Of a stretch of DNA of 64,000 bases, positions 1 through 12,166 are shown in pieces; position 1 is the stretch's first letter; every line of letters begins with the position of its first letter. Origin of the DNA: Euglena gracilis (lineage: Eukaryota > Euglenida > Euglenophyceae > Euglenales); NCBI GenBank assembly GCA_039621445.1, contig CP154957.1, positions 30,822,858-30,886,857 on the forward strand. The letters run 5' to 3'. Under the pieces are notes generated by a model. That model was not told the DNA's origin. It made no database searches and was given only the letters and a program-made list of their open reading frames with translations. Position numbers and translations under genes: made by a program.

Positions 1-308
1 CCACAAGACATCCCCAATGTCCAAAAACTGCCATTGCGATGGATATAAAATAGGACCCCAATTGCATGTTGCAAATTTTATTGCAGTTTTGGAGGATCAG
101 GCTTTCATTTTCCGTTTTTTTTTTAAATTCAGCCTGCCTGCCAATTTTAACACATTTTTTTTCATGGGGGTGTCGCTGATGGGGAGGTGTCATTTGCGGG
201 GAGGGGGGTGGTCTTCACTACCCCGTCTTTTCTGATGCTGCCAATCGTTGCTGGCTGGGGGTGAGGGATGGCTCATCCACGCCATTCAACCCGCCCGGTG
301 CCCCCCAG

Positions 309-641
309 GGAGGCGGAGGCGCGGCACACCCTGGAGAGGATGTACGCCCCTCACCCCCACCGGGCCGCGTGGGTGGACCGGGAGATCGCCGACCTCCGCC
401 GCGGCATCCTGGAGTCGGTGCCGCAGTGTGATGTCAGTGGGCACAGCGAGTGTGGCAGCCTGACGAGCAAGGTGCCTCAGGTCCTGCCTTTGGTATTTAG
501 TTTTGTGTTTGTCCATTTTATGTGCATGCGTGTGTGAGTACGTGCATGCGCGCGATTGCATGTGCGTGTGCGCGCTTGTGTGTGTGTGCGTGCGTGTGTA
601 CATGTGTGTGCATGTGTGCATGTGTGCGTGCGTGCGTATGT

Positions 642-700
<59 letters not shown>

Positions 701-3700
701 CGCGTGTGTGTGGGCGTGTGTGCGTGCGTGCATGCAGTCGTTCACCTGTGCATCGTTGATACATCCACCTGTTCAACCTGGTGGTTTAATGACATGTGTG
801 GAGCAGCACTGCCCCGGGTTGGTTAAGTTTTTTACCCCGCACTCCCCCGTTTCTTGCACCTCACGTTTTTTTTCTTGTAGGATGCGGCAGGGGTCCTGGG
901 ATTCTGGCATGCGCTGGCAGTCGGGGCGGGGCTGCACATGCTACAGCAAGGGGCTGGGGTGAACGTTGTGATATATTACAGCGCCATGATCCTCAAGGAG
1001 GGTGGGTTTACTGACCGCGGTGTGTTCTTGTGTTTCAAACTCAACCACTGTCACTATCACTAGGCTCATTCTTGCATGGTTTACCCCACCCCATCCGTTT
1101 TCACTGGTATTGTCATCTCGATGACAACACCAGTCGAGCCCGCCCACGTTGTCCCCTGAACCCGTCACCCACCCTCACTCAATGGGGTAGGTCACCTTTG
1201 GGGGAGGGAAGTTGTGCATTTTCTTTTGGTGGTCCATTTTTGGCTTCCAGCTGTTTTGATGATTGGCGGGTTCTTTTTGGGGTGAGAGGTACCTGCCCAG
1301 AAGGCCGCCCTCTCAACCCGCCCTCCCCCCCCCCTGTCTTCACCAAATGCCAACACGCGTCCGCAGAGGCGATGCTGCTCACGTCCGGCGTGGGCTTCGT
1401 GCAACTGCTGGTGTACTTCGCCACCCTGACTGTGGTGGACCGCGTGGGCCGGCGGCCAGCCACCGGTCCGCTGGGGGCTTTCGGAGGAGAACCGTGTGAA
1501 GACTTTCAGCGCAGAATGGCAGCGTCAGACACCTCCTGAATTCCGCCGGCAACCATCCAGAGCCTATCAAGCCGGCTGTCTCTCAGTCTCACAGACATCT
1601 AATGGTGCAAATCCTGGCTGGGTTTGTGGACGTTTGCCAGTGAACACCCTTTGAACCGCGACCCGAGTTTGGCGCACCCGTCGCTGCCGTCGCCCGCTGG
1701 CGCTGTTTGGCATCACGGGGATGGCGGTGGCCCACGCGCTGCTGGCGGCCTCCACCGTTCCGGAATTGTGGCAGGTGCCCAATGGAATGTGTGCGCCAAC
1801 ACAAGTGCATGGGGGGGGTGGGGGGGGTATGCATATGCCAGCACTGTCCACCGACGACCATTTAAAACGGAACAAGCTGAAAGGAAGTTTTCTTTCACAA
1901 GCTGTCGCGGTTCGTAAGGGTGCTTCTGCCTCGCAGGACGCGTGGCTGGCGCCGTCGTGGGTCGCTTGTGGTCACCAGAGCGGCCGTCCGACCTCTCAGG
2001 GTTTGGAACATACACCCAAGCTTGCCCATGAAATGCTCAACCTATGCCCAACCAATTTCCAAATGAACTCAGAATGCGCTTTTCGCAAAAGGCAGCTGCC
2101 GTGGAGTTTGCATCATTTCCCGTTTGATCGTCCTCCTGCCGATCGCGGATTAGGAAGTAATTGGAGGAGTCTCCTTGAGGACTGGTTTCCTGCTTCGATT
2201 GCCTGACACAAACATGCCACAAACGCAGGCACACCTCCCAAAGGAATCCGGTCAGGGCCGCCCTGCGAGCAGCATGCTGCTCTTCCGGGTGATGTTCTCG
2301 CTGTCTCTGGGACCACTGCCCTTCATCATTGCGGCAGAGGTGTGCAAAATTGTGCATGTTTTCTGCGGTTTACTCCTTTTGTTTTCGGTGGCCCTCGGCA
2401 ACCCCGAAGTGGTTTTTATCTGTTGCCAAGGTCTCCAACAAGTCGGCCAAATCCAACCCTGTTCTATCTGGGGAGGTGGGTATGTCATTTTTGGCGCCGA
2501 AGGTGCCGAAAATTTTGAAAACGGTGCTATTTTTAGCATTTTGGCCACTTTCAGGCAAAAGTGGGTGGGTCCCCCGGGACCCCCCCCTCCCAGGGGGTGG
2601 GTGGGTGGGTGCTGACACCCTCCCCCCCCCCCCCGGGCTTAAAAAAGCCCCTGCTGGGGGCCATCCGCCACCTCCTCCGCAGGTGTTCCCGCTGCCCCGG
2701 CGGTCGCTGGGCATCGGGGCGGCCTGGATGACGAACTGGCTGGCCAACGTCACCGTGTGCCTGAGCTTCCCCGTCCTCCGCGAGGCCCTCTCCCCAGCGG
2801 CGGTGTGCCTCTTCCAGACCCCGGACCCCAGAGGTTGCTCGGGATCACATCACTGGGGAAGGGGGAGCTGAATTGATGTTAAACTAAATAACTTTGCAGT
2901 GCCCTAAAGCTTTATGTGCCGAGAAGTTTTTTGCAGGGGGAAGGCCGAAAAGGTTTGTCCAAATAACTTTGGCCTCATTCACAAGGAAAAATGTGAAAAA
3001 AAATATCTTTTTGGAAACTCCGGAGGTGGTTGATACAAAAAGTCATCCGAAAAACCATAATGTTCTGTTGTCCGATGAATGGAAGCATCAAATTATGTCA
3101 CAATTATGATTAATTAAATAATACACAAGTCACAATAATCATCGTCCACCTGCTCCCTCTCCCTCTCACCCCTTGCTTTGCCGGTGCCAAAATCAAAAAA
3201 ATTGGTCGGTTTGCGCAAATGCGCAAATCGACCAAAAAAAGTGCGAGATGTGCCGCCTAAGTTGCAGGCTATGCCTTAAGGATCCCCCAGGGGAGGGGGG
3301 ATGGGCTCCCTAGGACCCTTTATCGCCTCGTATGAATTGCAGAATGCCAAATCCCCCTTGATGAAAGCTCTGTTCATCAGACCAACAGCGGTGGCCACCA
3401 CCAAATTCAGTCACGCTTCATCGATTGTTGTTCTGAAGTTTTGCACCTCCCGGGAGCGAGTGGTAGATCCTAACTTCGTCCTGAATTGGGCGTTGAAGGA
3501 CACAGAGTTCGGCGAGGTAAAAGCACACGGCTTTTGACCAAATACATGTTGCTTAGAAAACACAGCATTTACATCAAGAACTGAGTCATCTATTTACCAA
3601 CCCACCTGCCAGCCCATAGGGGGTGTGACCTTCCTTGAAAAGAAGCATGAACCCAATCCTTATCTGCATTTTGGCCCCAGCGGTCCCGCGAATTCCGTGT

Positions 3701-6393
3701 TTTTAGTTGTTTTGGTGGTCGGCATGCCACGAAAACCCCGGACCTACACCCCCCAAAGTGAAAAAAATACCGACAAAAGCACCAAAACCTCGGTACCGCC
3801 TCCTCCCTTTTTGTGCGATGCGGCTCTCTCCTCGCCGGCTGTTGGCGACCCTGGCCGACTCCCTCCGGGGGTTTTGACGTACTTTCTTGTTTTTGCCGGC
3901 CTCAGACTTGTGTTTTTGTACGCTTGCCGGAGCTCAGGGAACAAGGACGGGGGGGCGGGGGCTAGGGTGGGTCCAATCACACCGCCGGCCAAGGATGCAG
4001 AAAGGACGGCATGCCTGGGGATTTTGTGAAGGCCCATACAGGGTGAAGGGAAAGTGGTTTGAAGGGGAGGGGAGGGTCGCGAGTCCCCACCGAACTTGAA
4101 GTGGGGATGTGCCCGGCCAATTTGTATCGTGATGAAATGAGAGAGGGGATCACACAAATTACACTTTTCACACATCGACCATTGTACAGTTCCCCCAAAG
4201 AACGGCCACAAATTCCTGGGAATTTACACGGCTGACGGTGATGTGACAAATACCGTGATTTTTGGACAGAAGATGAGGTGGGTTTGCGCAAATGCGCACA
4301 TCGACCACATGTGCGCATTTGCGCAAACCGACCTGGGATGCGATCAAATATCTGGAACGTGAACGGACCTCGCTGCCGAGAGCTTTTTGAAACAAAAACA
4401 ACTGTAAGAGCTTACAACACAGCTTTGCACCGAAAAACAGACAGAAATGCACTGAAAAACAATGTATCAGTGCCAGGCCGAATAAAAAAGTGGTCGGTTT
4501 GCGCAAATGCGCACGTGGTCGGCGTTTGCACACTTTCAAACACCGATCATGTGCGTAAAGATGGACGTTGTCGGGGTGCAAAATGGGCACACCATGACCA
4601 TGTGCGCATTTGCGCACACCGATCACATTAGCAAAATTTCAAACAGAACATACCAAACACGACGCCAAACGCCACCTGCAATGGCTCCTTCGGTGTGCAA
4701 CTTACTCAGTTGCCAAACACTCTCCTCAACCATGGGGATGTTTTACGGTCGATTCTGGCCCAGTGACACGTCCAGGTCCATGTGGAGACTGTAGACCTCC
4801 AGTGGGTGTCCCACTACTAGCACGTCCTGGCACACGTGCAATGGCGCTGCTTGGGCAAGGGGTGGCCATTGAAAACCCTTGCCACTTGCCCCCTGGCTTG
4901 CGTTTTGCTGCACCAGTCTCATCAGGTGATGATAGGGGGTCGCACTTAAGCATCCACAAGGCCATCAATAACCCCCCGGTTGAGCAGCATCCGCCGAGGT
5001 GGCATTGTTATCCCCCACAACCGGGACGGCAGACTGGGGGGACGGGCAAGCTACTGGTCCATGGAAACAATGGAAAATGGGAGCGTCTTAAATGTTGCCA
5101 TAAAACTCATTGTTTTGGAGGGAGAGAATATTTAATGTTCACACCTGGTTGGGTTGTGTGAAAGTAATGGGATTTAACACCATGATATTGTGGACAAAAA
5201 CTGGTATGCTGCATGTTTTCTGAGGAAAAAACGAGGCATCAAATGCGGACATCAACCACATACAAATAAATAAGTGGTGGAAAAAATGTGCGCAAATGCG
5301 CACACCAACCATTTGCACAAAATACAAATGAGGTTGGTGTACACAATTGCGTGAATGGTTGATGTGCGCATTTGCGCACATCAACCACGTGAAATTTGAG
5401 AAATATGCTCACATTTTTTATATCACCACACGAAACAGAACACCTGCCTTTGCTTGAATATAGAAGGAAAGTTTGTCCAAGGATTTTGAATTGGTACCGA
5501 TTGCAATGTGTGATAAAGAATGGTGGCTTGTAAATGGTCCTTTGTTTGACCTCCAAATTATGGAGTGCTCTTCATCCTTAACGGTTGATGTGTGCACTTG
5601 CGCACACAGACCATTGTGGGCACAAAACTTTTGAAGACATTGCGAGGTGACGAAAATTCTGGTTTTTATATTATGTGAAACGTACAGCAGAACACACTGT
5701 ATGACAGGAGAAAGTTTGTCCTCTCCAAGGGCAAGTTTGCATGTCTTATCTCCAACCCGTACAACCGATCGTTTTCGCGCCATCAGTTTGGAAATTGCGC
5801 GGGAAATTGATGACACGTAACCCCCCCAAGGTTGCTTTTCTTAAAAAACAACAACTTCCAGAATTTGATAATTACGTGCGTGTAAGCTTCCCGTTTCTTC
5901 GGTCGGGAATCGTTTTTCCGCTTTTGCCCCACCATCTACAAATACACAAATGGTTGATGTGCACAAATGCGCACACCAACCATTTACACAAAATACAAAT
6001 GTGGTTGGTGTGCGCATTTGCGCATCGACCCTCTTGTCACGTGAGTGTTCCATCGCCAGACACACATTTTGATCCGTCTGATAGCAGCAGAGTTCTGGAA
6101 AGTTTTTTATGCCACAATCGTCGCCTAATTTACCATCACATCACGTTGCCCAAATGTTGGCAAGTCGGTCCCATTCAACCAGGTGTGCATCACCTGCAGT
6201 TAAAGGCAACACAGACATATCAAAATGCCAGGGTGTACAACCCACCTGTTTCACAGACAACAACACCAGCCTGTCCGCTCCAGATGTTTCACACATCTCG
6301 TCAGGATGAGAACTTTGAGACCTTTGTGTTTCCTAACCTGTATCGTGAGGTGTGAACCTCATATATTGATATATATATATGTATGTATGTATA

Positions 6394-6465
<72 letters not shown>

Positions 6466-7020
6466 TATGTTTCACCAGGTACTTTCGGCGCTTCAAGGAA
6501 ATTGTAAAAAATGTCGATTTGCACAAATGCACACATCGACAAAAAAAAGCAGATGTGCGAGATGCGCCGCCTGAGTGCAGGTTGGGTCGAAAGAGGAGTG
6601 TCGAAAATGGCTTTTCCGAACAAACACCACGACCTCCCTTGACTCCCTTGACTTCCCTCCTCCCCTTTAGCTGATGGTTTCCCGGCCACTGCCGGCTGGG
6701 ATTGGGCCTGCTTCGCAAGCCAGTCATGCCGGTGTCCCGTACCCCCCCCCCCCCCCCCCCCACAGGTCTTCGGCACGTACGGTGCCATCTGCGCCGGCGC
6801 GTTCCTCTTCGTGTGGTTCGTGGTGCCGGAGACGAAGGGCGTTGCCCGGGACGGCGCCCACTCCCGGGCCGACGCCCTCCTCGAGGCGTCGCTGGGCCCG
6901 GAGGAGGAGGACGGGGAGTGTGCGTCGCGAGACGCCGGGCACAGCGACAAGTGCCCGTCCCCCGCCTGCCATCCCGCCACTGCCCCCCTCGGGCCCGAGC
7001 CCGAGGCTCTGACCCACTAG
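309..7020 (+). CDS. MFS sugar transporter, 3' part (5' end outside window)
   Basis: C-terminal half of a sugar-porter-type major facilitator protein, a membrane carrier for hexoses or similar solutes. Supported exons are 309-about 425, 881-1019, 1367-1453, 1692-1774, 1937-1960, 2256-2339, 2683-2802 and 6766-7020; phases agree at every join from 881 onward, but the donor of the first exon is ambiguous. Family signatures are in order. [17 protein letters not shown] resembles the QQxSGINxVxYY helix-7 motif. VVDRVGRRP is the D-R-x-G-R-R loop. [20 protein letters not shown] matches the GPxPW...SEIFPxxxR block, and [11 protein letters not shown] is the PETKG end motif. The tail is short and acidic, ending LTH. 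The 1454-1691 intron is nonconventional. The last intron (2803-6765) is nearly 4 kb and carries transposon remnants. The fold is sure; the substrate cannot be told. Confidence 0.88.
527..735. repeat. TG-rich microsatellite
   Basis: Interrupted TG/CG dinucleotide tract inside an intron of the sugar transporter, purest around 655-690. Long Cys-Val or Thr-His reading frames across it are artefacts. Confidence 0.9.
1454..1691 (+). other. nonconventional intron in the sugar transporter
   Basis: The intron starts GGCCAGCC and ends GCTGCCGTC, with no GT or AG at the ends. Removing it restores [10 protein letters not shown] in frame, the expected sugar-porter motif. C4-A5-G6 can pair with C-8 T-7 G-6, as in euglenid nonconventional introns. 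Confidence 0.75.
3204..6576. mobile_element. decayed relative of the 11-kb element (palindrome cluster, two right ends)
   Basis: This lies in the last intron of the sugar transporter. It holds about a dozen copies of a palindromic motif of the form GGTCGATTTGCGCAAATGCGCA, at about 3204, 4278, 4495, 4600, 5285, 5360, 5585, 5950, 6000 and 6513. Two of them are followed by GTGCGAGATGTGCCGCCTAAG-like ends, at 3239-3261 and about 6555-6576. Those ends resemble the right terminal repeat of the 11.1-kb element, which reads GTGCGAATTCGGCCGCCTAAG. Both point the same way, and I found no matching left end or coding sequence, so this is either two nested remnants or a defective derivative. Confidence 0.5.
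6361..6470. repeat. AT/GTAT microsatellite
   Basis: Mostly (TA)n with GTA interruptions, in the last intron of the sugar transporter. Confidence 0.9.
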
Positions 7021-7438
7021 CCTCACAAGTGACCTTCGCCGTGATGGTGACTGCCTATGGCTGCCCGCCGGCAATATATCTGTGCTGTTGTGTCCAGCCC
7101 AATTTGCCGAAGTCCTAGCTCCACATAAATCAGCCATAAAATAATTATTGTGTTGACAGATGGATGTTCGGCAGCAGCGTCCAATTCTGGAAAAGCATGC
7201 AAATAGGTGGTTGGCCTGGTTTGCTTCATTGGAGTGCTTTCAAACAGCGCAAGTACGCAATAATGAACTCCGCAGCAGCCATCAAAGTGCTATTTTCCCC
7301 TCTGGGGGACAAGGGTTTCCACAACTCTTCCCTATATGCTGTTTGAGTGGGAACAGAAGTTTGCAAGTGGCTGTTTTCCCGCGTGCACTGAGGTCATTGC
7401 CGTGGAGGCTGTATTACTACTGTTTTTGGAGGCGGGTC

Positions 7439-8043
7439 CAAGCACCTCTGATGATGCTGGGCGATGCTGGCATTTTTTTTTGTGTATTTTGAAGAATTCG
7501 GCCGTTTTCAGGATGATTCAACATCCTGAAAACGGCTCCAACGTCACACCCATTTTGGCCATTTTGGATTTTTTTTTGCTAATCTGGGGGATATTTTTGC
7601 ATTGATTTGGGCAAATGTTGGGCTAATTTGGGTCAATATGAGCACATTTATGGCGTTTTTTTTTGGCCATTTTATGACATTTTGTTATTTTGGGTAGTTG
7701 TATATGAAAATTTATATAGTTGGTTATTTTGTTTGGACATTGTTGGCGTTTTTGGGCTATTTTTGGTTATTTCAAGATATTTTAGGTCATTTTGGCTGCT
7801 TTTTGGGTTTTTTGTGGTCATTTTTTTTTTGGACTTTTGTGGCCATTTTAGCGGGTAAATGACCAAAAGTGGGCAAAGTGGAAAAAAGTGGATGAAGTTG
7901 ATGCAGATTCTGCAGTGGATGCTCTGGATGAGGTATCTGCGTGGATGCAGGTACAGGAGGTACACCACCAAGGGCTTCAAAGGCGATGCAGGGCGATGCA
8001 GGGCGATGCTGGACCCAAGGGCATGGCTGACCAGAGGTGCTTG
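7439..8043. mobile_element. hAT-like non-autonomous element, copy 1
   Basis: Perfect 12-bp terminal inverted repeats: CAAGCACCTCTG at 7439-7450 and CAGAGGTGCTTG at 8032-8043. The flanking 8-mers are GGCGGGTC and GACGGGTC, an 8-bp target duplication with one mismatch. GGGCGATGC(T/A) decamers lie just inside both ends. The centre is T-rich on the left (TTTTGGCCATTTT) and has AAAGTGG-type sequence on the right, with no coding capacity. It sits between the sugar transporter and actin genes. A longer copy is at 42037-44007. The 8-bp duplication and short terminal repeats point to the hAT superfamily, though other 8-bp families are possible. Confidence 0.85.
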
Positions 8044-8117
8044 GACGGGTCGACTGCCAGGCAGCTGGCGTTGTCCACTCGCTCACCTCCGCAGGCCAAA
8101 GGCCCACCCAGGGCACG

Positions 8118-10347
8118 ATGAAGATGGCCGTCAACACCGCGAAGCTGCTGAAGAACGTGCCACTGCCGGACGAGATTGCGGCGGTGCACGACAACGCGGT
8201 GGTGCTGGACACGGGGGGCGGCACCCTCAAGTCCGGCTTCAGTGGGGACGACTGCCCGCGCATCATCATCCCGACGTGCGCCGGAACCCGGAAGGGCAGC
8301 AAGGGGGACCCGAAGGAGACCTTTGTGTGCAACCAGGTCCGTGTACCTGAGCGCGGAGATATTTGTGTATAGCTTTGGCCACCATTGTGCTTATCATTGG
8401 TGTTGCTGGGTTGTTGTTGTTTCTTTTTCCAAATACCATTTTGTTTGTCGTTCTGCCGACACAACAACACCGAAACATATCAAGGAATTCCTTTTTACTT
8501 TCCTTCTCTCGTTGCCTTGCTTTTCCCCTTCTGTCGTTGCCACTGGCCCGCAGGCCGCCAAGCGCAGGGAGGAGCTGGACATCGTGTGCCCTATCCAGCA
8601 TGGCAACGTCTCAGACTGGGAGGCGATGGAGAAGATCTGGGAGTACCTCTACACTGACTGTCTCAAGGTGTGCAAGTGTGTGAGCGAATGATTGCGTGAG
8701 TGAGCGAGTGTGTGCGTGTGTGTTTTGTGCATGTCTGTGTGGATGTCTCGGGCACACTGGCTCCTGCACGTCGCTTGAGAAGCATCGGTGTTGCGGTCGG
8801 CGGAACCACATGTGAATTGTGCTTTGTCGCAGCCCCGATGATGGCTGGTTTGCTGGGTCCACTGGGGCTGGCAGACTCTTGTCAGGCACCACCTCCTGCA
8901 CGCGCGTGCACATGTGCTCATGCGTTCTGTGATTGACCAGCTCTTCCGCCCCCTCACATGGAACCGGATCAGCGCCAACCCTTGCTGCGTGGACTCTCCG
9001 TATGAATCTCAGGTACGGCCGGACGACCCCAGCACCCCCATCCTGCTGACGGAGCCCGCCCTCTGCCCGAAGGAGAACCGTGAGCGGATGTGCCAGATCT
9101 TCTTCGAGAAGCTCGGCGTCCCGGCGCTGTACGTCTCCGTCGCCCCCGTGCTGTCGGTGTACTCCAGCGGCCGCACCACCGGCATCGTGGTGGAGGCAGG
9201 CGCGTTTGGGGTGCTCGCCCATGCGGTGGCCAGCCGTTTGCGGCACGGGGGCCGCCATCGCTCCCCTCCCGGAGGCGTCCACCCCCACCCCCGGCTTTTG
9301 CGTGCTTCCAAGCGACGCTGCAGCGATCCAGCAGGTGCGGAAAGGCCGTGTCCTGTTGCCCCGGCGCTTTGCACGGTTTATCTCCCGCAGGCAACAGCAC
9401 GTGCCACACGGTGCCGGTCTTCGAGGGCTATTCCCTGTTCCACTCCATCCTGCAAGTCGACTTCGGGGGCCTCGACCTCACCCACTACGTGCGGGAGCTG
9501 CTGGCCGCCCAGGGGGTCCGCTTCCCAGGTGCCCCCTCCCCACAGCTTGTGCATTTGTGGGGCCAGAGCGTAATCTGTGATCTGTGATTTGTGTGTCATG
9601 CTTGGTGCTGCGTGGTTTGCGCGGTGGCATCTTTCCCTCCCAAATGGGTGTTGGTGACCTCTCGGCTCTTTCCCATACTGGGTGGGGTGCCAACAATTTT
9701 TTGACCACTGGGGAATTTGAACGAGAAAAAGCATTGTTGGAAAAATTCTGGACAAACTCTCGTCCAGGATATTTTCGCCATTTTAAGGACCCGCCCGGAT
9801 TTTTCCCCGACAAATGTAAGATAATTCCAATTCCCCCCACTCAACGCCGATCCTTGGAATGTATTTTTGTTCCAAATCACTTGTTCAGAAGGTGTATTGA
9901 CCTTTCAGACCTTTCTTTTTTTTTTAATTTGCAATTTGGAATTTTGTGATTGACCAACTTTGAAATTTGGATTTGGGATACTTTGCGATGTGAATTCTGA
10001 TGTGTTTACCTGAATAATGCGTTCACAAGAGTTTTTTGTCCAGGGTTTTTCTCGCCCGTTTAAGCCAGCGTCCAGAAATTGTTCCTGCCATTTCAGGATT
10101 TTTCCAATATTTTTCCTGACAGAATATTTCCTGTTGTCAATTGTTCCCCGCCGGTACGGCACTAATCTACTCCACCCGCAGCGGCTCACGAAACGGAGGT
10201 GTGCGGCTTCCTAAAGGAGAAGCTCTGCCAGGTGGCACAGGACTACCGGGCGTCGCAGAATGACCGGGACAAGGACAATGTGGCGAAGCACATCCTGCCG
10301 GACGGCACACAAATCAAGCTGGGTTTGTTCGTGCGCACACGCGTGCG

Positions 10348-10416
<69 letters not shown>

Positions 10417-12166
10417 CGTTGTGTTTGTGTGTGTGCGAGGATTATGTGGTGTCGTACAAAGTCAGCATTTCAACCCCTGAGAGAATTGGTCTGTTTTTTT
10501 TTGACCCAGTAACAAGCTGCCATGCCTCCGTCCAGTGTTAGAGGTTGGTTGTGAGAGCAACACAACATCTCACCTCCTCACGCTTTGCCAATCAGCCACA
10601 CAGTACACAGTGGGTTCTCCTGCAGTGAGCAGGTGCTCTGCCCCGCCACTCGTGGTTAGGTGCAGGACCTGGACTCATGCCACCTTCATTCACCGTCATT
10701 ATACTCAGCTCGTCTCTGGTGCCCCATGGATGACTCTCCCAGTACTGATCCATTAGGTGCTCCTGGTGGCAGCAATGTATTTTTTCACTGATCCATCTGG
10801 AATTGAGTCAGGGTGTTGGTATGTGTGACATTTTGTTTCCCTACGGACCCCCCTCCATGGAAGGGAGGGTCCAAAAAAAGAAAAAAGGTTCTTCATACCC
10901 GCCACCCCCGGACCAGAGATTTGAAAGTTGGTGACCCGTGGGGGTGGGTGGCGAGTGGAGGTTTTCCTCAAATTTTCGGCACAAAGCGCTGAGTAAATTT
11001 TTGGGCCCCGAAATTCACACCCAAAAGTGGTGGGTGGGTGGGTGGGTCTGGACCTCCCCTCCCCCCGGATTCTGAAAAAAAAAAGCCTCTGCCCCGCACT
11101 TTGCAGGTCCGGAACGCTTCACGTGCTGTGAGGCCCTGTTCCACCCCAACGTGTACGGGAGTGCCTCCGCCAAGATGAAGAAGGGCCTCCACGCCACCGC
11201 CATCGAGTCTGTCAAGAAGTGCGATCCGAACCGTGCCATTGCTTCCCCCATCCACTGGCTTCCCTACCTTTGGAGTTGTCTGACTGCTTTGACGACTGCT
11301 CCTTCTGTAACTTGTTGAAATTCACCCCCAAAATCACACAACGTTTACTTCCAACGGATTTCCCCGGGGGAGGTTACCTTTGACGGGCTTGCGACGCAGC
11401 ACACAGCAGGGGTGCGGCCCAGACATCACGGGCCTCCTCTACGGCAACGTGGTGCTGTCGGGGGGCACCACCATGTTCAAGGGGATGCAAGAGCGGGTCT
11501 CCCCTCCACCCTCAGCTCCGGGTGTTGTCCGTTCCGTGTGTTTCTCTTTGCCTGGGTGTGCCCAGCGTAGCCCATCGTTGCCAGTGCAAGCGCCACCACC
11601 GCTGGCTTTCTTCGAATGCTCAACTCGGCCCTGAGGGTCGCCTCGTCTGAAATCCCGGCTTCCAACACTGCCCCCGCACAGACCTCCAACGTGTCCATTC
11701 ACTGTGTCGCCCCCGTTGCCCGGGACCCTAAACCGCGCCCCGGCCGCCACAGATGCTGAGGGAGCTGATGGACGTGGTGCCGGCGGAGAAGATCAAGGTG
11801 TTCGCCGCCACGGAGCGGAAGTACGCGGCGTGGATCGGCGGCTCCATCCTCGCGTCCCTGCCGACGTTCCAGGAGTTCTGGGCAGGCGTCCCACTGCAGC
11901 GCAGGGAGGAGGTTGGACGCTTTGGGAAGGCTGGGGACACACACAAAGGCTGGGGGCAAAGGAGGAGGTGCAACAGGTGTGGAGCGGCTGCTGTTAGTTT
12001 GCAGGGTTTCAAGTTTTCATGGCAGTGTGATCCATTATGTGTTGTTTTTTTTGCCTCCGGCGACATTTCCCGAACCATGGACTGTGGTGCAAATGAAGCC
12101 TGGCGCTGGGTGACGCGGGCGGAGTACGACGAGAATCCCAACGTGGTGCACCGCAATTGCTTCTGA
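8118..12166 (+). CDS. divergent actin-family protein
   Basis: Nine exons: 8118-8336, 8554-8667, 9013-9199, 9391-9528, 10182-10322, 11107-11232, 11423-11496, 11753-11879 and 12108-12166, giving about 390 residues, close to actin's 375. All joins are in phase. Actin landmarks run the whole length: [18 protein letters not shown] (phosphate loop 1), [32 protein letters not shown] (phosphate loop 2 region), [51 protein letters not shown] and the C-terminal VHRNCF. It has an N-terminal extension of about 20 residues before the first beta strand, an altered DNase-I-loop region ([13 protein letters not shown]) and CHTVP for THTVP. It is therefore a divergent actin or an actin-related protein; I cannot place it in a subfamily. 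The 9200-9390 intron appears to be GC-AG, and the last intron is nonconventional. Confidence 0.88.
9200..9390 (+). other. GC-AG intron in the actin-family gene
   Basis: Joining ...GTGGAGGCAG to CAACAGCACG at an AG acceptor gives [13 protein letters not shown], the same length as the canonical actin segment. The implied donor is GC (GCGCGT). GT donors nearby would break the frame or add residues. Confidence 0.6.
10350..10415. repeat. (GT)n microsatellite
   Basis: About 33 GT units, immediately downstream of the fifth actin-family exon. Confidence 0.95.
11880..12107 (+). other. nonconventional intron, last intron of the actin-family gene
   Basis: The intron starts GGGCAGGC and ends GCCTGGCGCT. 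Removing it gives [13 protein letters not shown], matching the conserved actin C-terminal block. Bases 4-8 (CAGGC) pair with -10 to -6 (GCCTG). There is no AG at the 3' end. Confidence 0.75.
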
